Notes: a model not told the origin generated them from the letters alone. A stretch of DNA of 64,000 bases from an uncultured Jannaschia sp. (GCA_947494145.1 CANLTZ010000007.1:62001-126000); one strand, 5' to 3'; shown: positions 16,949 through 26,909, numbered from the stretch's first letter. Numbers and translations are program-made.

Positions 16949-17965
16949 ATGGCAGAGACCGACAGCGCAGAGGCGCTTCTGGATGAAATCGAGAAGCTTG
17001 GCACCTCGCTGGCTGACGCGCGGACACAGATTGCTACGCGCATCATCGGCCAGGACCGCGTGGTCGAGTTGACGCTTGCGGCAATGCTGGGCGGCGGCCA
17101 CGCGCTGCTGATGGGCCTGCCCGGTCTGGGTAAGACACGACTGGTGGAAACGCTGTCCACCGTCATGGGCCTTACCGGTAACCGCATCCAATTCACGCCA
17201 GACCTGATGCCGTCGGATATTCTGGGCTCTGAGGTGCTCGAAACTGCGCAGGACGGGTCGCGCGCCTTCCGCTATATCGAGGGGCCGATTTTCGCGCAAC
17301 TTCTGATGGCAGACGAAATCAACCGCGCCTCGCCTCGCACGCAATCGGCCTTGCTTCAAGCGATGCAGGAAAGGGAAGTGACCGTGGCGGGCCATACCCA
17401 CCGCCTGCCTGCGCCGTTCCATGTGCTGGCCACGCAGAACCCCATTGAACAGGAAGGCACCTATCCGCTGCCCGAAGCGCAGTTGGACCGCTTTCTGGTG
17501 AAGGTGGATGTGGAATACCCCGACCGCGACACGGAACGCGCCATCGTCCTGGCCACCACCGGTGCCGAGGAAGTCGAGGCCAAGACCGTCTTTTCAGCAG
17601 AGGCCCTGATGGCCGCGCAATCGGTCGTGCGCCGGATGCCGGTGGGCGACAGCGTTGTGGAGTTGATCCTGGATCTGGTGCGCGCCTGCCGTCCCGAAGA
17701 CCCGGACGCGCCCGACATCGTGCGCCAGCACGTGGCCTGGGGCCCGGGCCCGCGGGCGGCCCAAGCCATGATGCTGCTGGTGCGCGCCGAAGCCTTGCTG
17801 AGCGGACGTTTGGCGCCTGACCCCACCGACGTGGCGCGGCTGGCACGCGCGGTGCTGGGCCACCGGATGGCGCTGTCCTTCGCGGCGCGGGCCGAAGGGA
17901 TATCGCTTGAAGACGTGATCGACGAAGTGACCGCCCGCGTCACCCATATCGAACAGGCGGCTTGA
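16949..17965 (+). CDS. MoxR family AAA+ ATPase
   Basis: A 338-residue MoxR ATPase: Walker A GLPGLGKTRLVE, Walker B LLMADEINRASP, sensor region VLATQNPIEQEGTYPLPEAQ and a C-terminal lid domain. MoxR proteins act as chaperone-like ATPases that help assemble or activate protein complexes together with DUF58 and VWA/BatA-type partners. It is the first gene of a four-gene cluster; its stop overlaps the DUF58 start by 4 bases. Confidence 0.93.
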   Translation: MAETDSAEALLDEIEKLGTSLADARTQIATRIIGQDRVVELTLAAMLGGGHALLMGLPGLGKTRLVETLSTVMGLTGNRIQFTPDLMPSDILGSEVLETAQDGSRAFRYIEGPIFAQLLMADEINRASPRTQSALLQAMQEREVTVAGHTHRLPAPFHVLATQNPIEQEGTYPLPEAQLDRFLVKVDVEYPDRDTERAIVLATTGAEEVEAKTVFSAEALMAAQSVVRRMPVGDSVVELILDLVRACRPEDPDAPDIVRQHVAWGPGPRAAQAMMLLVRAEALLSGRLAPDPTDVARLARAVLGHRMALSFAARAEGISLEDVIDEVTARVTHIEQAA

Positions 17966-18846
17966 GCGAGGCACTTCATACTCCCGCCTCGCTTCGCGCG
18001 CGGTCCGAGGGCGTTGCAGCCGGCTTGCCCGGCTTGCTGGTGGATGCGCAGCGTTTGGCCGCGACCATTCTGCTGGGCGAACATGGCCGCAAGCGGGCCG
18101 GGCCGGGGGACAATTTCTGGCAATACCGCCCAGCCCAACCCGGCGATTCCCGCCGATCCATCGATTGGCGGCAATCGGCCCGTGGTGACGGGCATTTCGT
18201 GCGCGAAACCGAATGGCAGGCGGCGCAGACGCTGACGCTTTGGGTGGATGACGCGGCTTCCATGCGGTTTGCAGGGGATAAGCGGCCGTCGAAGCTGCGC
18301 CGGGCGCAGACCCTGGCGCTGGCTTTGGCCGTTCTGGCGGTGCGTGCGGGCGAGCGAACGGGCCTGTCGGCCTTGGCCGAGCCGCCGCGCGGCGGGCGCG
18401 GCCAGCTTATCCGCATGGCGGACGCGCTTATGGAAGGCGGTGACGTGCCCGATTACGGCACCCCCCGGCCAAAGGTGATGCCCCCCGGATCGCGCGCCGT
18501 GTTCGTGTCGGATTTTCTAGGGGAGCCCGAGGCTGTCATCGCGGCCCTGACCGCAGCGGCGGATCGCGGCGTGCGCGGCGTGCTGCTGCAAGTGTTAGAC
18601 CCTGAAGAAGAGGCCTTCCCCTATGATGGCCGCACTATATTCGAAAGCATGTCGGGCACCGTCCGCTTCGAGACATTGAAGGCTGGCCGCCTGCGCGAAG
18701 ACTATCTGGAGCGTTTGGCCGGGCGGCGTGCGGCGCTGCGCGACCTATGCGCCCGGACAGGCTGGCGATTCCAGCTGCATCACACGGATATGCCAGCGGA
18801 ATCCGCGCTTCTGCCAATGTATACCGCGTTGGAGAGGACGCGATGA
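17962..18846 (+). CDS. DUF58 domain protein
   Basis: A 294-residue protein with the DUF58 signature WQYRPAQPGDSRRSIDW and SARGDGHFVRE, followed by a VWA-like region (LTLWVDDAASMRF and later AVFVSDFLGE). There are no membrane helices. DUF58 proteins partner MoxR ATPases; the VWA-like fold may bind a metal or a partner. It overlaps both neighbours by 4 bases (starting with TTG at 17962 and ending in ATGA at 18843). Confidence 0.9.
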   Translation: MSEALHTPASLRARSEGVAAGLPGLLVDAQRLAATILLGEHGRKRAGPGDNFWQYRPAQPGDSRRSIDWRQSARGDGHFVRETEWQAAQTLTLWVDDAASMRFAGDKRPSKLRRAQTLALALAVLAVRAGERTGLSALAEPPRGGRGQLIRMADALMEGGDVPDYGTPRPKVMPPGSRAVFVSDFLGEPEAVIAALTAAADRGVRGVLLQVLDPEEEAFPYDGRTIFESMSGTVRFETLKAGRLREDYLERLAGRRAALRDLCARTGWRFQLHHTDMPAESALLPMYTALERTR

Positions 18847-21689
18847 GCGGTCTCGCCTTCACCGCGCCCCTGTTGCTGTTGGGCCTGATCCTGTTGCCGA
18901 TCCTGTGGTGGTTGCTGCGCGCCGTGCCGCCCGCTCCGATCCGGCGGCGCTTCCCCGGCATTGTCCTTTTGCTGGGTCTGAAGGACGACGAAAGCCAGAC
19001 GGCGACAACGCCGTGGTGGTTGCTTTTGTTGCGGATGCTGGCGGTGGCGGCGGTGATCGTGGGCTTTTCGGGGCCGGTCTTGAACCCGCGTTCTGCCGGG
19101 ACGGGGACGGGCCCGTTGCTGATTGTGATGGATGCGTCTTGGGCGTCGGCCCGGGACTGGCCCGCGCGCATGGCGAAGGTGGAAAGCCTGCTGCGGGACG
19201 CGGCGCGGGCCGGGCGCGTGGCGGCAGTGCTGCCCCTGACGGAGCCTTTGCCGGATGAGGTGCCCTATCAGGGCGCCAACGCTTGGATCGAGCGGCTGCC
19301 ATCCCTGCGGCCCCAACCTTGGGCGCCGGACTATGCCGCTTTGGCTGAGCTTGAGACCAACGGCGCGGAACTGATCTGGTTTTCCGACGGGCTGGAGCGA
19401 GAGGGGCGCGACGCTGTATCGGCCCGCGTCATCCAGAGCGCGCGGCCTGTTCTGGGCCTGACGCCCGCCACCTATGAAGACGGCCTGATCGCGTTGCGCG
19501 CGGTCCGTCTTGGCGACGATACAGAACGCAGCGTGGAATTGCGCGCCATCGGGCCTGGCCCCAGTGGGGCATTGGCGCAACTGGGCGTCGTGAGCGCAGA
19601 TTTTGTTGCAGGTGCCACCGAGGCGGAGGTTGAGCTTTCGCTACCGCCAGAACTGCGGAACCGCGTCACCCGGTTCGAAATCGGCGGCGAACGCTCCGCC
19701 GGGGCGGTGACGTTGACCGATGACAGCTTGGCGCGGCGCGAAGTGGCGTTGCTTACGGCGGCGGGGGATGAGGCCGAAGATCTGCTGTCGCCGCTCTATT
19801 ACCTGCGCCGGGCGTTGGCACCCACGGCAGACCTGATCGAAGGCGACCTGGAAACCATCCTGCCCGCAACGCCTGACGTGCTGGTGCTGGCCGATGTGGC
19901 CCAGCTTGCCCCGTCCGAGACGGAAGCCGTCATCGAATGGGTCGAAGCGGGTGGCCTGCTTCTGCGGTTCGCAGGGCCACGCGTGGCGGCATCCGACCTC
20001 TCGCGCGACGTCGAGGACCCGTTGATGCCGGTGCGCTTGCGCTCGGGCGGGCGCACGGTGGGTGGTGCGCTATCCTGGGGGGAGCCGAAGACGCTGCGGC
20101 CCTTCGACGACGCTTCGCCCTTCTTCGGGTTGGATGTGACCGACGAAGTCGATGTGACCAGCCAGGTTGTCGCCCAGCCCGACCCGACCCTATCGGACAG
20201 GGTGATTGCGGCCTTGGCCGATGGCACCCCGCTCGTGACGCGCAAGCCGCTGGGACAGGGCCAGGTGGTATTGTTCCATGTCACGGCCAATGCCGAATGG
20301 TCGTCGTTGCCATTGTCGGGTCTGTTCGTGCGCATGTTGGAGCGGCTGGCCGTGTCCACGCGCCCCTCGGCCCCCGACGCCGACGCGTTGGAGGGCACGA
20401 CCTGGGTGCCGCGCACCGTGCTCGATGGCTTCGGCGATATACGCGATGCGGGTACGATGGCAGGTGTGCCGGGCGAAGACCTGGTGGAGCCTGTGCCGTC
20501 CCGTGACCTGCCACCGGGGCTTTACGACGGGCCGGGGCAATCCCTGGCCGTGAACGTGTTGGGAAATGATGCCACGCTGTCTGCGGCGTCCTGGCCTACG
20601 GGGACCACCGTTGAAGGGCTGACCACCGCTGAGGAGACCGACTTGATGCCATATCTGCTGGCCTTCGCGCTGCTGCTTTTGGCGGTCGACCTGATCGCGT
20701 CGCTCTGGCTAGGTGGACGTTTGCGGCGGGGCGTCACTGCAATGGTGGGATTGCCCCTGGTTGCCGCCATTCCGGACCCGGCGGCGGCCTGCTATCTGTG
20801 TCCGTTGCCCGATGCCGCAGGCGTGCCAGGTGGGGTCGAGATTGCACTGGCCGCCCTGGTACTTACCGCCTTTGTGGTGCTTCGCCGTGCTAGGGTCTTG
20901 GCCATCCTGTTGGCTGCGACGTTGCCAGCGCAGGCCCAGGATGCGCCCCCCTATGTTTCTGACGAAGTGTCCTTGGCCCATGTCATCACCGGCGATGCGC
21001 GCATCGACGAAGTGGCCGAAGCCGGGCTTCGGGGGTTAAGCGAGGTCCTCACCCGCCGTACCTCGGTCGAGCCATCGCCGCCCAGCGGTGTCGACCTGGA
21101 ACGCGATGAACTGGCCTTCTTCCCCCTGCTCTATTGGCCGATTTCGGAAAACCAGCCCATTCCGTCCTCAGATGCCTATGCCAAGCTAAACCGCTACCTG
21201 CGCGGCGGCGGCATGATCGTTTTCGACACGCGCGACGCCGATCTGGGTGGCTTCGGGTCAAACTCCCCAGCCAGCTTGCGGCTTCGAGATCTGGCTGCGC
21301 CCCTCGATATCCCCCCGTTGGAGCCGTTGCCTTTGGACCATGTCGTGACACGCAGCTTTTATCTGCTGCAAGACTTTCCGGGCCGCTACAACTCACCCGA
21401 GATCTGGGTGGAGGCCAGCCCCAATGTCGAACAGGTGGAAGGCATGCCCTTCCGCAACCTCAATGACGGGGTCACGCCCGTGGTCATCGGGGCCAATGAC
21501 TGGGCCGCAGCCTGGGCCGTTGACCAGAACGGCCGCGCGCTTCTGCCCGTGGGTCGTGGCTATGCGGGTGAACAGCAACGCGAAATTGCCAACCGCTTTG
21601 GCGTGAACCTGGTGATGCATGTGCTGTCGGGTAACTACAAATCCGACCAAGTCCATGTGCCCGCCCTTCTGGACCGGCTGGGGAATTGA
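18843..21689 (+). CDS. Large membrane protein with BatA-like N-terminus and DUF4159 C-terminus
   Basis: A 948-residue protein. It begins with two membrane helices of the BatA/aerotolerance type (PLLLLGLILLPILWWLLRAV, then a helix near residue 65), continues with a VWA-like periplasmic or cytosolic region (LLIVMDASWASARDW) and a glutamine-amidotransferase-like region, has further membrane helices around residues 600-690, and ends in a DUF4159 domain (from about DEVSLAHVITGDARIDEVA). ATG 18843 overlaps the DUF58 stop. It is probably the membrane scaffold of the MoxR system. What complex is served is unknown. Confidence 0.85.
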   Translation: MSGLAFTAPLLLLGLILLPILWWLLRAVPPAPIRRRFPGIVLLLGLKDDESQTATTPWWLLLLRMLAVAAVIVGFSGPVLNPRSAGTGTGPLLIVMDASWASARDWPARMAKVESLLRDAARAGRVAAVLPLTEPLPDEVPYQGANAWIERLPSLRPQPWAPDYAALAELETNGAELIWFSDGLEREGRDAVSARVIQSARPVLGLTPATYEDGLIALRAVRLGDDTERSVELRAIGPGPSGALAQLGVVSADFVAGATEAEVELSLPPELRNRVTRFEIGGERSAGAVTLTDDSLARREVALLTAAGDEAEDLLSPLYYLRRALAPTADLIEGDLETILPATPDVLVLADVAQLAPSETEAVIEWVEAGGLLLRFAGPRVAASDLSRDVEDPLMPVRLRSGGRTVGGALSWGEPKTLRPFDDASPFFGLDVTDEVDVTSQVVAQPDPTLSDRVIAALADGTPLVTRKPLGQGQVVLFHVTANAEWSSLPLSGLFVRMLERLAVSTRPSAPDADALEGTTWVPRTVLDGFGDIRDAGTMAGVPGEDLVEPVPSRDLPPGLYDGPGQSLAVNVLGNDATLSAASWPTGTTVEGLTTAEETDLMPYLLAFALLLLAVDLIASLWLGGRLRRGVTAMVGLPLVAAIPDPAAACYLCPLPDAAGVPGGVEIALAALVLTAFVVLRRARVLAILLAATLPAQAQDAPPYVSDEVSLAHVITGDARIDEVAEAGLRGLSEVLTRRTSVEPSPPSGVDLERDELAFFPLLYWPISENQPIPSSDAYAKLNRYLRGGGMIVFDTRDADLGGFGSNSPASLRLRDLAAPLDIPPLEPLPLDHVVTRSFYLLQDFPGRYNSPEIWVEASPNVEQVEGMPFRNLNDGVTPVVIGANDWAAAWAVDQNGRALLPVGRGYAGEQQREIANRFGVNLVMHVLSGNYKSDQVHVPALLDRLGN

Positions 21690-21695
21690 CCTGAC

Positions 21696-23753
21696 ATGCG
21701 CCAGATCGTCTTCGACCCGCTCTTCCCCTGGCCCGTGGTGGCTGCGCTGGCCGCTTTGGTCATCTTGCCGTGCCTTTTTGCAGCCTTGCGGGGCCTGCCT
21801 GGCTGGTGGCTGCGGACGCTGGCAGCTGTTGTGTTGGCCATAGCCCTGGCTGACCCGTCGCTTCAGACCGAAGAGCGAGAGCCTTTGTCCGACATCCTGC
21901 TGATCGCCGTGGATGACAGCGCCAGCCAGCGCCTGTCTGACCGGGCCGAGCAGACGGAGGGCGCACTCGCCGATCTGTTGGAACAGGCCGAAGCCGATGG
22001 CCTCGCCACCCGCGTCACCCGCGTGCCGGACGGCGAGGGCGATGCAGGGACCGAAGTGGCCGCAGCCCTGTCGGAGTTGTTGGCCGAGGTGCCGCGCGAC
22101 CGCGTGGCCGGGGCCGTCATCATCTCGGACGGGCGGGTCCATGATGCCGACGCGATGCCCGACCTGCCCGCGCCACTGCATCTGGTGCAGACCGGTCGAT
22201 CCGAGGATTGGGACCGCCGCCTTATCGTGTCCAACGCGCCCGCCTTTGCCATTTTGGATGAAGAGTTCACCATAACCTTGCGCGTGGAAGACCAAGGCAA
22301 TGTGCCCGATGACATGCCCGCCGAGGCCGATATCGAACTGGCCATCGATGGCGGCCAACCCCGGGCCTATCGCATTCCCGTGGGTCAAGACTTGCAATTG
22401 CCCGTGGCGCTGGACCATGGCGGGCTCAACGTCATCGAATTCCGCCTGCCCGAAGCGCCGGGCGAGTTGACCACGCGCAACAATGCCGCCGTCATCCAGA
22501 TCAACGGTGTCCGCGATCGGCTGCGCGTCCTGCTGGTTTCCGGTGAGCCGCATCCCGGCCAGCGCACGTGGCGCAACCTGCTGAAGGCCGATGCTTCGGT
22601 CGATCTGGTGCATTTCACGATCCTGCGCCCGCCGGGCAAGCAGGATGGCGTGCCGGTGACGGAGCTTTCGCTGATCGCCTTTCCCACGCGCGAGCTGTTT
22701 TCGGATAAGATCGACGAGTTCGACCTCATCATCTTCGACCGCTACCAACGGCGCGGCATTCTGCCGTCCATCTACCTCGACAATGTACGCCAATATGTCG
22801 AACAGGGCGGGGCTTTGCTGGTGGCGGCGGGCCCTGATTTCGCCTCCGCCGACAGCATCTTCCGGTCGCCCCTATCTTCCATCATGCCTGCCGCACCCAC
22901 GGCCATCGTCATTGACGAACCCTTTGCGCCAGGCATCCCGGAACTGGGTGAAAAGCACCCGGTGACCGAGGCCTTGCCTGATGATTACGGCCTTGACGGG
23001 GAACCCTGGGGCCGCTGGTTCCGCCAAATCCAACTTCAGGCCGGGCCGGATGCCGAAGTGGTCATGACGGGGGTGGAAGATGAACCGCTTCTGGTGCTGG
23101 ATCGCGTGAAGGCTGGGCGCGTGGCGCTTCTGGGCTCCGACCATGTGTGGCTCTGGGATCGCGGCTATGAAGGCGGCGGGCCCCAGGCAGAGCTGCTGCG
23201 CCGACTGGCCCATTGGCTTATGGGTGAGCCTGAGTTGGAGGAGGAGGCGCTGATCGCTTCGGCCTTGGGTCAGGAAATCACCGTGACGCGGCGGACGTTG
23301 GGCGACGCGCCCGGCGCGGTCACGATCACGGCACCTGACGGAACAGAGACGTCGCTGGACCTGGAAGAAGAAACCCCCGGCCGGTTCACGGCGCGAATGA
23401 TCGGAGACGAACAGGGCCTTTACCGCCTGGCCGAAGGCGACCGCGAGGCGGTGATCGGGTTGGGCCCTGCGGCCCCGCGCGAATTTGTGGAAACCATCGC
23501 CACAGACACCGTGCTGGCTGCCGCCATCGAGGCGCGGGATGGGGGCAGTGTGGCCGTGGAAGACGGCTTCCCGGACTTGCGCCCCGTGCGCGAAGGGCGT
23601 CAGGCCGCGGGCCGCGGATGGCTCGGCTGGACGCCGCGGGAGGCGTATCTGACCACGGATGTGCGTCTTCTGTCGCTTGTACCGGCTTGGCTTTTCCTGG
23701 CTTTCGCGGCGGCATTGACCGTGGCCGCCTGGTTGCGGGAAGGCCGCCGCTAA
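21696..23753 (+). CDS. Membrane protein with glutamine-amidotransferase-like domain, MoxR cluster
   Basis: A 685-residue protein with two N-terminal membrane helices, a VWA-like stretch (ILLIAVDDSASQRLSDR), an immunoglobulin-like region, a class I glutamine-amidotransferase-like region (RVLLVSGEPHPGQRTW and VEQGGALLVAAGPDF) and a final membrane helix (LVPAWLFLAFAAALTVAAWL) with a basic tail. It follows the DUF4159 gene by 6 bases and completes the MoxR/DUF58/DUF4159 cluster. No catalytic Cys of a true amidotransferase was recognised, so it is probably structural. Function unknown. Confidence 0.8.
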   Translation: MRQIVFDPLFPWPVVAALAALVILPCLFAALRGLPGWWLRTLAAVVLAIALADPSLQTEEREPLSDILLIAVDDSASQRLSDRAEQTEGALADLLEQAEADGLATRVTRVPDGEGDAGTEVAAALSELLAEVPRDRVAGAVIISDGRVHDADAMPDLPAPLHLVQTGRSEDWDRRLIVSNAPAFAILDEEFTITLRVEDQGNVPDDMPAEADIELAIDGGQPRAYRIPVGQDLQLPVALDHGGLNVIEFRLPEAPGELTTRNNAAVIQINGVRDRLRVLLVSGEPHPGQRTWRNLLKADASVDLVHFTILRPPGKQDGVPVTELSLIAFPTRELFSDKIDEFDLIIFDRYQRRGILPSIYLDNVRQYVEQGGALLVAAGPDFASADSIFRSPLSSIMPAAPTAIVIDEPFAPGIPELGEKHPVTEALPDDYGLDGEPWGRWFRQIQLQAGPDAEVVMTGVEDEPLLVLDRVKAGRVALLGSDHVWLWDRGYEGGGPQAELLRRLAHWLMGEPELEEEALIASALGQEITVTRRTLGDAPGAVTITAPDGTETSLDLEEETPGRFTARMIGDEQGLYRLAEGDREAVIGLGPAAPREFVETIATDTVLAAAIEARDGGSVAVEDGFPDLRPVREGRQAAGRGWLGWTPREAYLTTDVRLLSLVPAWLFLAFAAALTVAAWLREGRR

Positions 23754-23788
23754 GCGGGGACAACAAATCTGACCGCTTGGACGGTTTT

Positions 23789-23814
23789 ACGTTTTGCATC
23801 CTGTGACAAAACGT
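23789..23814. promoter_or_regulatory. Inverted repeat upstream of the TRAP operon
   Basis: Perfect arms ACGTTTTG (23789-23796) and CAAAACGT (23807-23814) flank 10 bases. It sits about 70 bases before dctP in the only sizeable gap of the region and is a reasonable operator or leader hairpin. The cognate regulator is not encoded nearby. Confidence 0.4.
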
Positions 23815-23882
23815 GCATCGTACCCCCCAGAGAGCGGCCGGGGAGTCCGCGCTTAACCAATGTCATTCTGGGAGGATGATCC

Positions 23883-24911
23883 ATGATCCATCGCCGCACC
23901 CTTGTGGGCTTGCTATCCGGCGCCGCGCTGGCGCTGGGGGCGCTGCCCGCGGCCGCGCAGGACGTCACGCTGAAGCTGCACCATTTCCTGCCTGCGCAGG
24001 CCAATGTGCCCAAGCAAATTCTCGACGTCTGGGCCGACAATGTCGAAGAAGCCTCGGGCGGGCGGATCGAGGTGGAACGCTTTCCGTCCATGCAGCTCGG
24101 CGGCAGCCCGCCGCAACTGATGGACCAGGCCATCGACGGTGTGGCCGATGTGGTCTGGACCGTCATCGGCTACACGCCGGGCCGATATCCGCGCACCGAA
24201 GTCTTTGAATTGCCCTTCATGGTCGAAGATGCGGGCGCCGCTTCGGCCGCTTATTGGGAGATCTTTCAAAGCGATATGCAGGAGGAATTCTCCAACGTGC
24301 AGATCTTGGGCACATGGGTCCATGGCCAGGGTCTGATCCATGCCGACAAGGAAATCCGCACGCCGGACGACTTGCAGGGCGTGAAAGTTCGCGGCGCATC
24401 GCGTATGGTGAACCAGTTGATGGAAACCCTGGGTGGCACCCCCGTGGGCATGCCCATCCCCGCCGTGCCGGAGGCGTTGTCGAAGGGCGTCATCGACGCG
24501 ACAACGATGCCCTGGGAAGTGACCGAAGCGCTCAAGGTGCCTGAACTGGTGACCTATCACACCGAATTCGACGGCCCGATGCTTTATACGGTGACCTTCG
24601 TGCTGGCCATGAACAAGGCCAAGTATGACAGCCTGCCCGATGATCTACGCCAAGTGATCGACGACAATTCCGGGCTGGAATTCAGTGTCTTCGCGGGTTC
24701 CACCCAGGCGGCCGCGGACGGCCCGTCGCGGCAATTGGCAGTGGATGCGGGCAACACCATCCTGACGCTCGCAGGCGATGACGCACAGGTTTGGCGCGAC
24801 GCCGCCCAGCCCGTCTATGAGGCTTGGGTTGCCGAGATGGAAGGCAGAGGCATCGACGGTCAGGCCCTGATCGACCGGGCGCGCGAGTTGATGGCGGCCC
24901 ACGGCTCCTGA
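23883..24911 (+). CDS. dctP: TRAP transporter substrate-binding protein, DctP family
   Basis: A 342-residue periplasmic binding protein. The N-terminus has a signal peptide with an RR pair (IHRRTLVGLLSG) that could use the Tat route, cleaved after AAAQ. The DctP fold is shown by LKLHHFLPAQANVPKQ, the conserved central region LQGVKVRGASRMVNQLM with the substrate-carboxylate-binding Arg, and VTFVLAMNKAKYD. It captures an organic acid or related anion and delivers it to DctQM. GGGAGGA precedes the ATG. A terminator-like hairpin after the stop probably allows higher expression of this subunit. Confidence 0.93.
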   Translation: MIHRRTLVGLLSGAALALGALPAAAQDVTLKLHHFLPAQANVPKQILDVWADNVEEASGGRIEVERFPSMQLGGSPPQLMDQAIDGVADVVWTVIGYTPGRYPRTEVFELPFMVEDAGAASAAYWEIFQSDMQEEFSNVQILGTWVHGQGLIHADKEIRTPDDLQGVKVRGASRMVNQLMETLGGTPVGMPIPAVPEALSKGVIDATTMPWEVTEALKVPELVTYHTEFDGPMLYTVTFVLAMNKAKYDSLPDDLRQVIDDNSGLEFSVFAGSTQAAADGPSRQLAVDAGNTILTLAGDDAQVWRDAAQPVYEAWVAEMEGRGIDGQALIDRARELMAAHGS

Positions 24912-24929
24912 CCCTGGAATAACGGATCC

Positions 24930-24964
24930 GGGGCCGCGCCTTGCCAGGCGCGGCCCCGTCTTTT
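24930..24964 (+). terminator. Hairpin between dctP and dctQ
   Basis: A perfect 11-bp stem GGGGCCGCGCC / GGCGCGGCCCC (24930-24940, 24947-24957) with loop TTGCCA is followed by GTCTTTT. It should partly terminate or stabilise the dctP message, giving an excess of binding protein over permease. Confidence 0.85.
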
Positions 24965-24977
24965 CGAGGACGGCACC

Positions 24978-25556
24978 ATGTTGCGACGCATCATTGAGGC
25001 ACTGGCTCGGGTCATGGCCATTCTGGGTGGGCTCGTCCTGACCGGCCTGATCGTGATGACCTGCCTGTCCATTACGGGGCGCTGGTTGAACGGCATGCTG
25101 AACGCCGATGCCTTGGACGGCGCGGGTTGGGCGGCATGGCTACTGGCCTTGGGCATCGGCCCGATCAACGGTGATTTTGAGTTGGTGGAGGCGGGCATGG
25201 CTTTCGTCATCTTCGCCTTCCTGCCCCTTACACAATTGTCGGGCGGCCATGCCAGCGTCGACATCTTCACCCGTATCCTACCGGACGGCGTGAACCGCTG
25301 GCTGACGGTCGCTTGGGCTGTGCTGTTTGCCGCGGTGCTTATCTTGATCGCGCGGCAGCTATGGCTCGGCACGTCGGACAAGATGCGCTACGGCGAAACG
25401 ACTTACCTGATCCAGTTTCCCATTTGGTGGGCCTATGCCGCGGCGCTGGTGGGGGCCGGTGTCGCCGCGATCACCGCTGTCTTCGTGGCCCTGGCCCGCA
25501 TCGCAGAAGCCGTGACTGGCGCTGCCATCCTACCCACCGAAGGGGCGGAGCATTGA
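24978..25556 (+). CDS. dctQ: TRAP transporter small permease subunit, DctQ family
   Basis: A 192-residue membrane protein with four hydrophobic helices and the DctQ features: SITGRWLNG after helix 1, an EAGMAFVIFAFLP helix, HASVDIFTRILP, and a final helix after IQFPIWWAYAAAL. DctQ supports the large permease and couples it to the binding protein. Its stop overlaps the dctM TTG start. Confidence 0.92.
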   Translation: MLRRIIEALARVMAILGGLVLTGLIVMTCLSITGRWLNGMLNADALDGAGWAAWLLALGIGPINGDFELVEAGMAFVIFAFLPLTQLSGGHASVDIFTRILPDGVNRWLTVAWAVLFAAVLILIARQLWLGTSDKMRYGETTYLIQFPIWWAYAAALVGAGVAAITAVFVALARIAEAVTGAAILPTEGAEH

Positions 25557-26863
25557 CCGACCTCGCCATTGGCCTGTGGTCCTTCCCGGCGCTGCTTTTG
25601 ATGATCTTCCTGCGGGTGCCCATCGGGCTTGCCATGTTCGTGACGGGGCTTGTTGGCCTCTATCTCGTGAACGGGTCGAATCTGATGGCGCTGAGCCGCC
25701 TGAAGAATGAGACCTATTCCACCTTTTCCAGCTATTCGCTGTCCATCGTCCCGATGTTCCTGCTCATGGGCCATTTTGCGACGCTGGGCGGCATGAGCCA
25801 GGCTTTGTTCCGTGCCGCCGAAGGCTTCCTGGGCCACCGGCGTGGCGGCGTGGCCATGGCGGCCGTGGGTGCCTGTGCGGGCTTTGGCGCCATCTGCGGG
25901 TCGTCCCTGGCGACGGCGGCCACGATGGGTCGCGTGGCCCTGCCGGAACTACGCCGCTACGGTTATGATGGCGGGTTTTCCACCGCCACCCTGGCGGCGG
26001 GCGGGACGCTGGGTATCCTGATCCCGCCATCGGTGGTGCTGGTCATCTACGCGATCCTGACCGAGCAGAACATCGCCAAGCTGTTCCTTGCGGCTTTCAT
26101 CCCGGGCATCCTGGCGGCCATAGGCTATGTCATCGCCATCTCGATCTATGTGCGCCTGAACCCCGCTTCGGCGGGCACGCGCGAACCCATCCCAATGGCC
26201 GAACGCTTCCGCCTGCTGGCCGCCGTTTGGCCAGTCTTGATCGTCTTCATCGCCGTAGTTGGCGGCATCTATGGCGGCATTTTCACACCCACCGAAGGCG
26301 CAGCCGTGGGCGCGCTTGGCACCGGGTTGATCGCATTGGCCAATGGGGGCCTGAACGGCCGCACGCTGATCGAAAGCTTCACGGTTACGGCGAAATCCTC
26401 GGCCATGATCTTCTTCATCGTCCTGGGTGCGGCCTTCTACAATGGCTTCCTGGCACTGACCCAGGTGCCGCAGGAACTGTCCAACTGGGTGGTTAGCCAG
26501 GGTTTCGCGCCGCTGACGGTGCTGGTCGTGATCCTGGTGTTCTACCTGATCTTCGGCTGCCTGATGGATTCGCTGTCCATGATCTTGCTGACCATCCCAA
26601 TCTTCTTTCCGGTGATCTCCGTCCTCGATTTCGGGATGAGCGCAGAGGAGGTGGCCATCTGGTTCGGCATCCTGACGCTGATCGTGGTGGAGGTGGGGTT
26701 GATCACCCCGCCCGTGGGGATGAACCTGTTCGTCATCAACGCCATGGACCGATCGACGCCCATGTTGCAGACCTATCGGGCAGTGCTTTACTTCATTGGC
26801 TCCGACATCGTGCGTGTGGCCATCCTGGTGGCGTTCCCTGCGATCACGCTGTTCTTGATCTAG
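25553..26863 (+). CDS. dctM: TRAP transporter large permease subunit, DctM family
   Basis: A 436-residue membrane protein with about 12 helices and the DctM motifs: FLRVPIGLAMFVTGL near the start, SIVPMFLLMGHFA, GAICGSSLATAATMGRVALPE, GTLGILIPPS and ITPPVGMNLFVINA. It is the ion-coupled channel component. TTG 25553, overlapping the dctQ stop, gives the usual family length; longer readings of this frame run back into dctQ. Confidence 0.93.
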   Translation: MTDLAIGLWSFPALLLMIFLRVPIGLAMFVTGLVGLYLVNGSNLMALSRLKNETYSTFSSYSLSIVPMFLLMGHFATLGGMSQALFRAAEGFLGHRRGGVAMAAVGACAGFGAICGSSLATAATMGRVALPELRRYGYDGGFSTATLAAGGTLGILIPPSVVLVIYAILTEQNIAKLFLAAFIPGILAAIGYVIAISIYVRLNPASAGTREPIPMAERFRLLAAVWPVLIVFIAVVGGIYGGIFTPTEGAAVGALGTGLIALANGGLNGRTLIESFTVTAKSSAMIFFIVLGAAFYNGFLALTQVPQELSNWVVSQGFAPLTVLVVILVFYLIFGCLMDSLSMILLTIPIFFPVISVLDFGMSAEEVAIWFGILTLIVVEVGLITPPVGMNLFVINAMDRSTPMLQTYRAVLYFIGSDIVRVAILVAFPAITLFLI

Positions 26864-26909
26864 AAGGGTGCCCGGTGGGGCGCCCGTATCACCAAGATAG
26901 GGGGGTGAG

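Noticed and set aside
21393-22793. Open frame of 466 codons opposite the MoxR-cluster membrane genes
   Set aside because: It spans two real genes on the other strand and has no start signal or domain.
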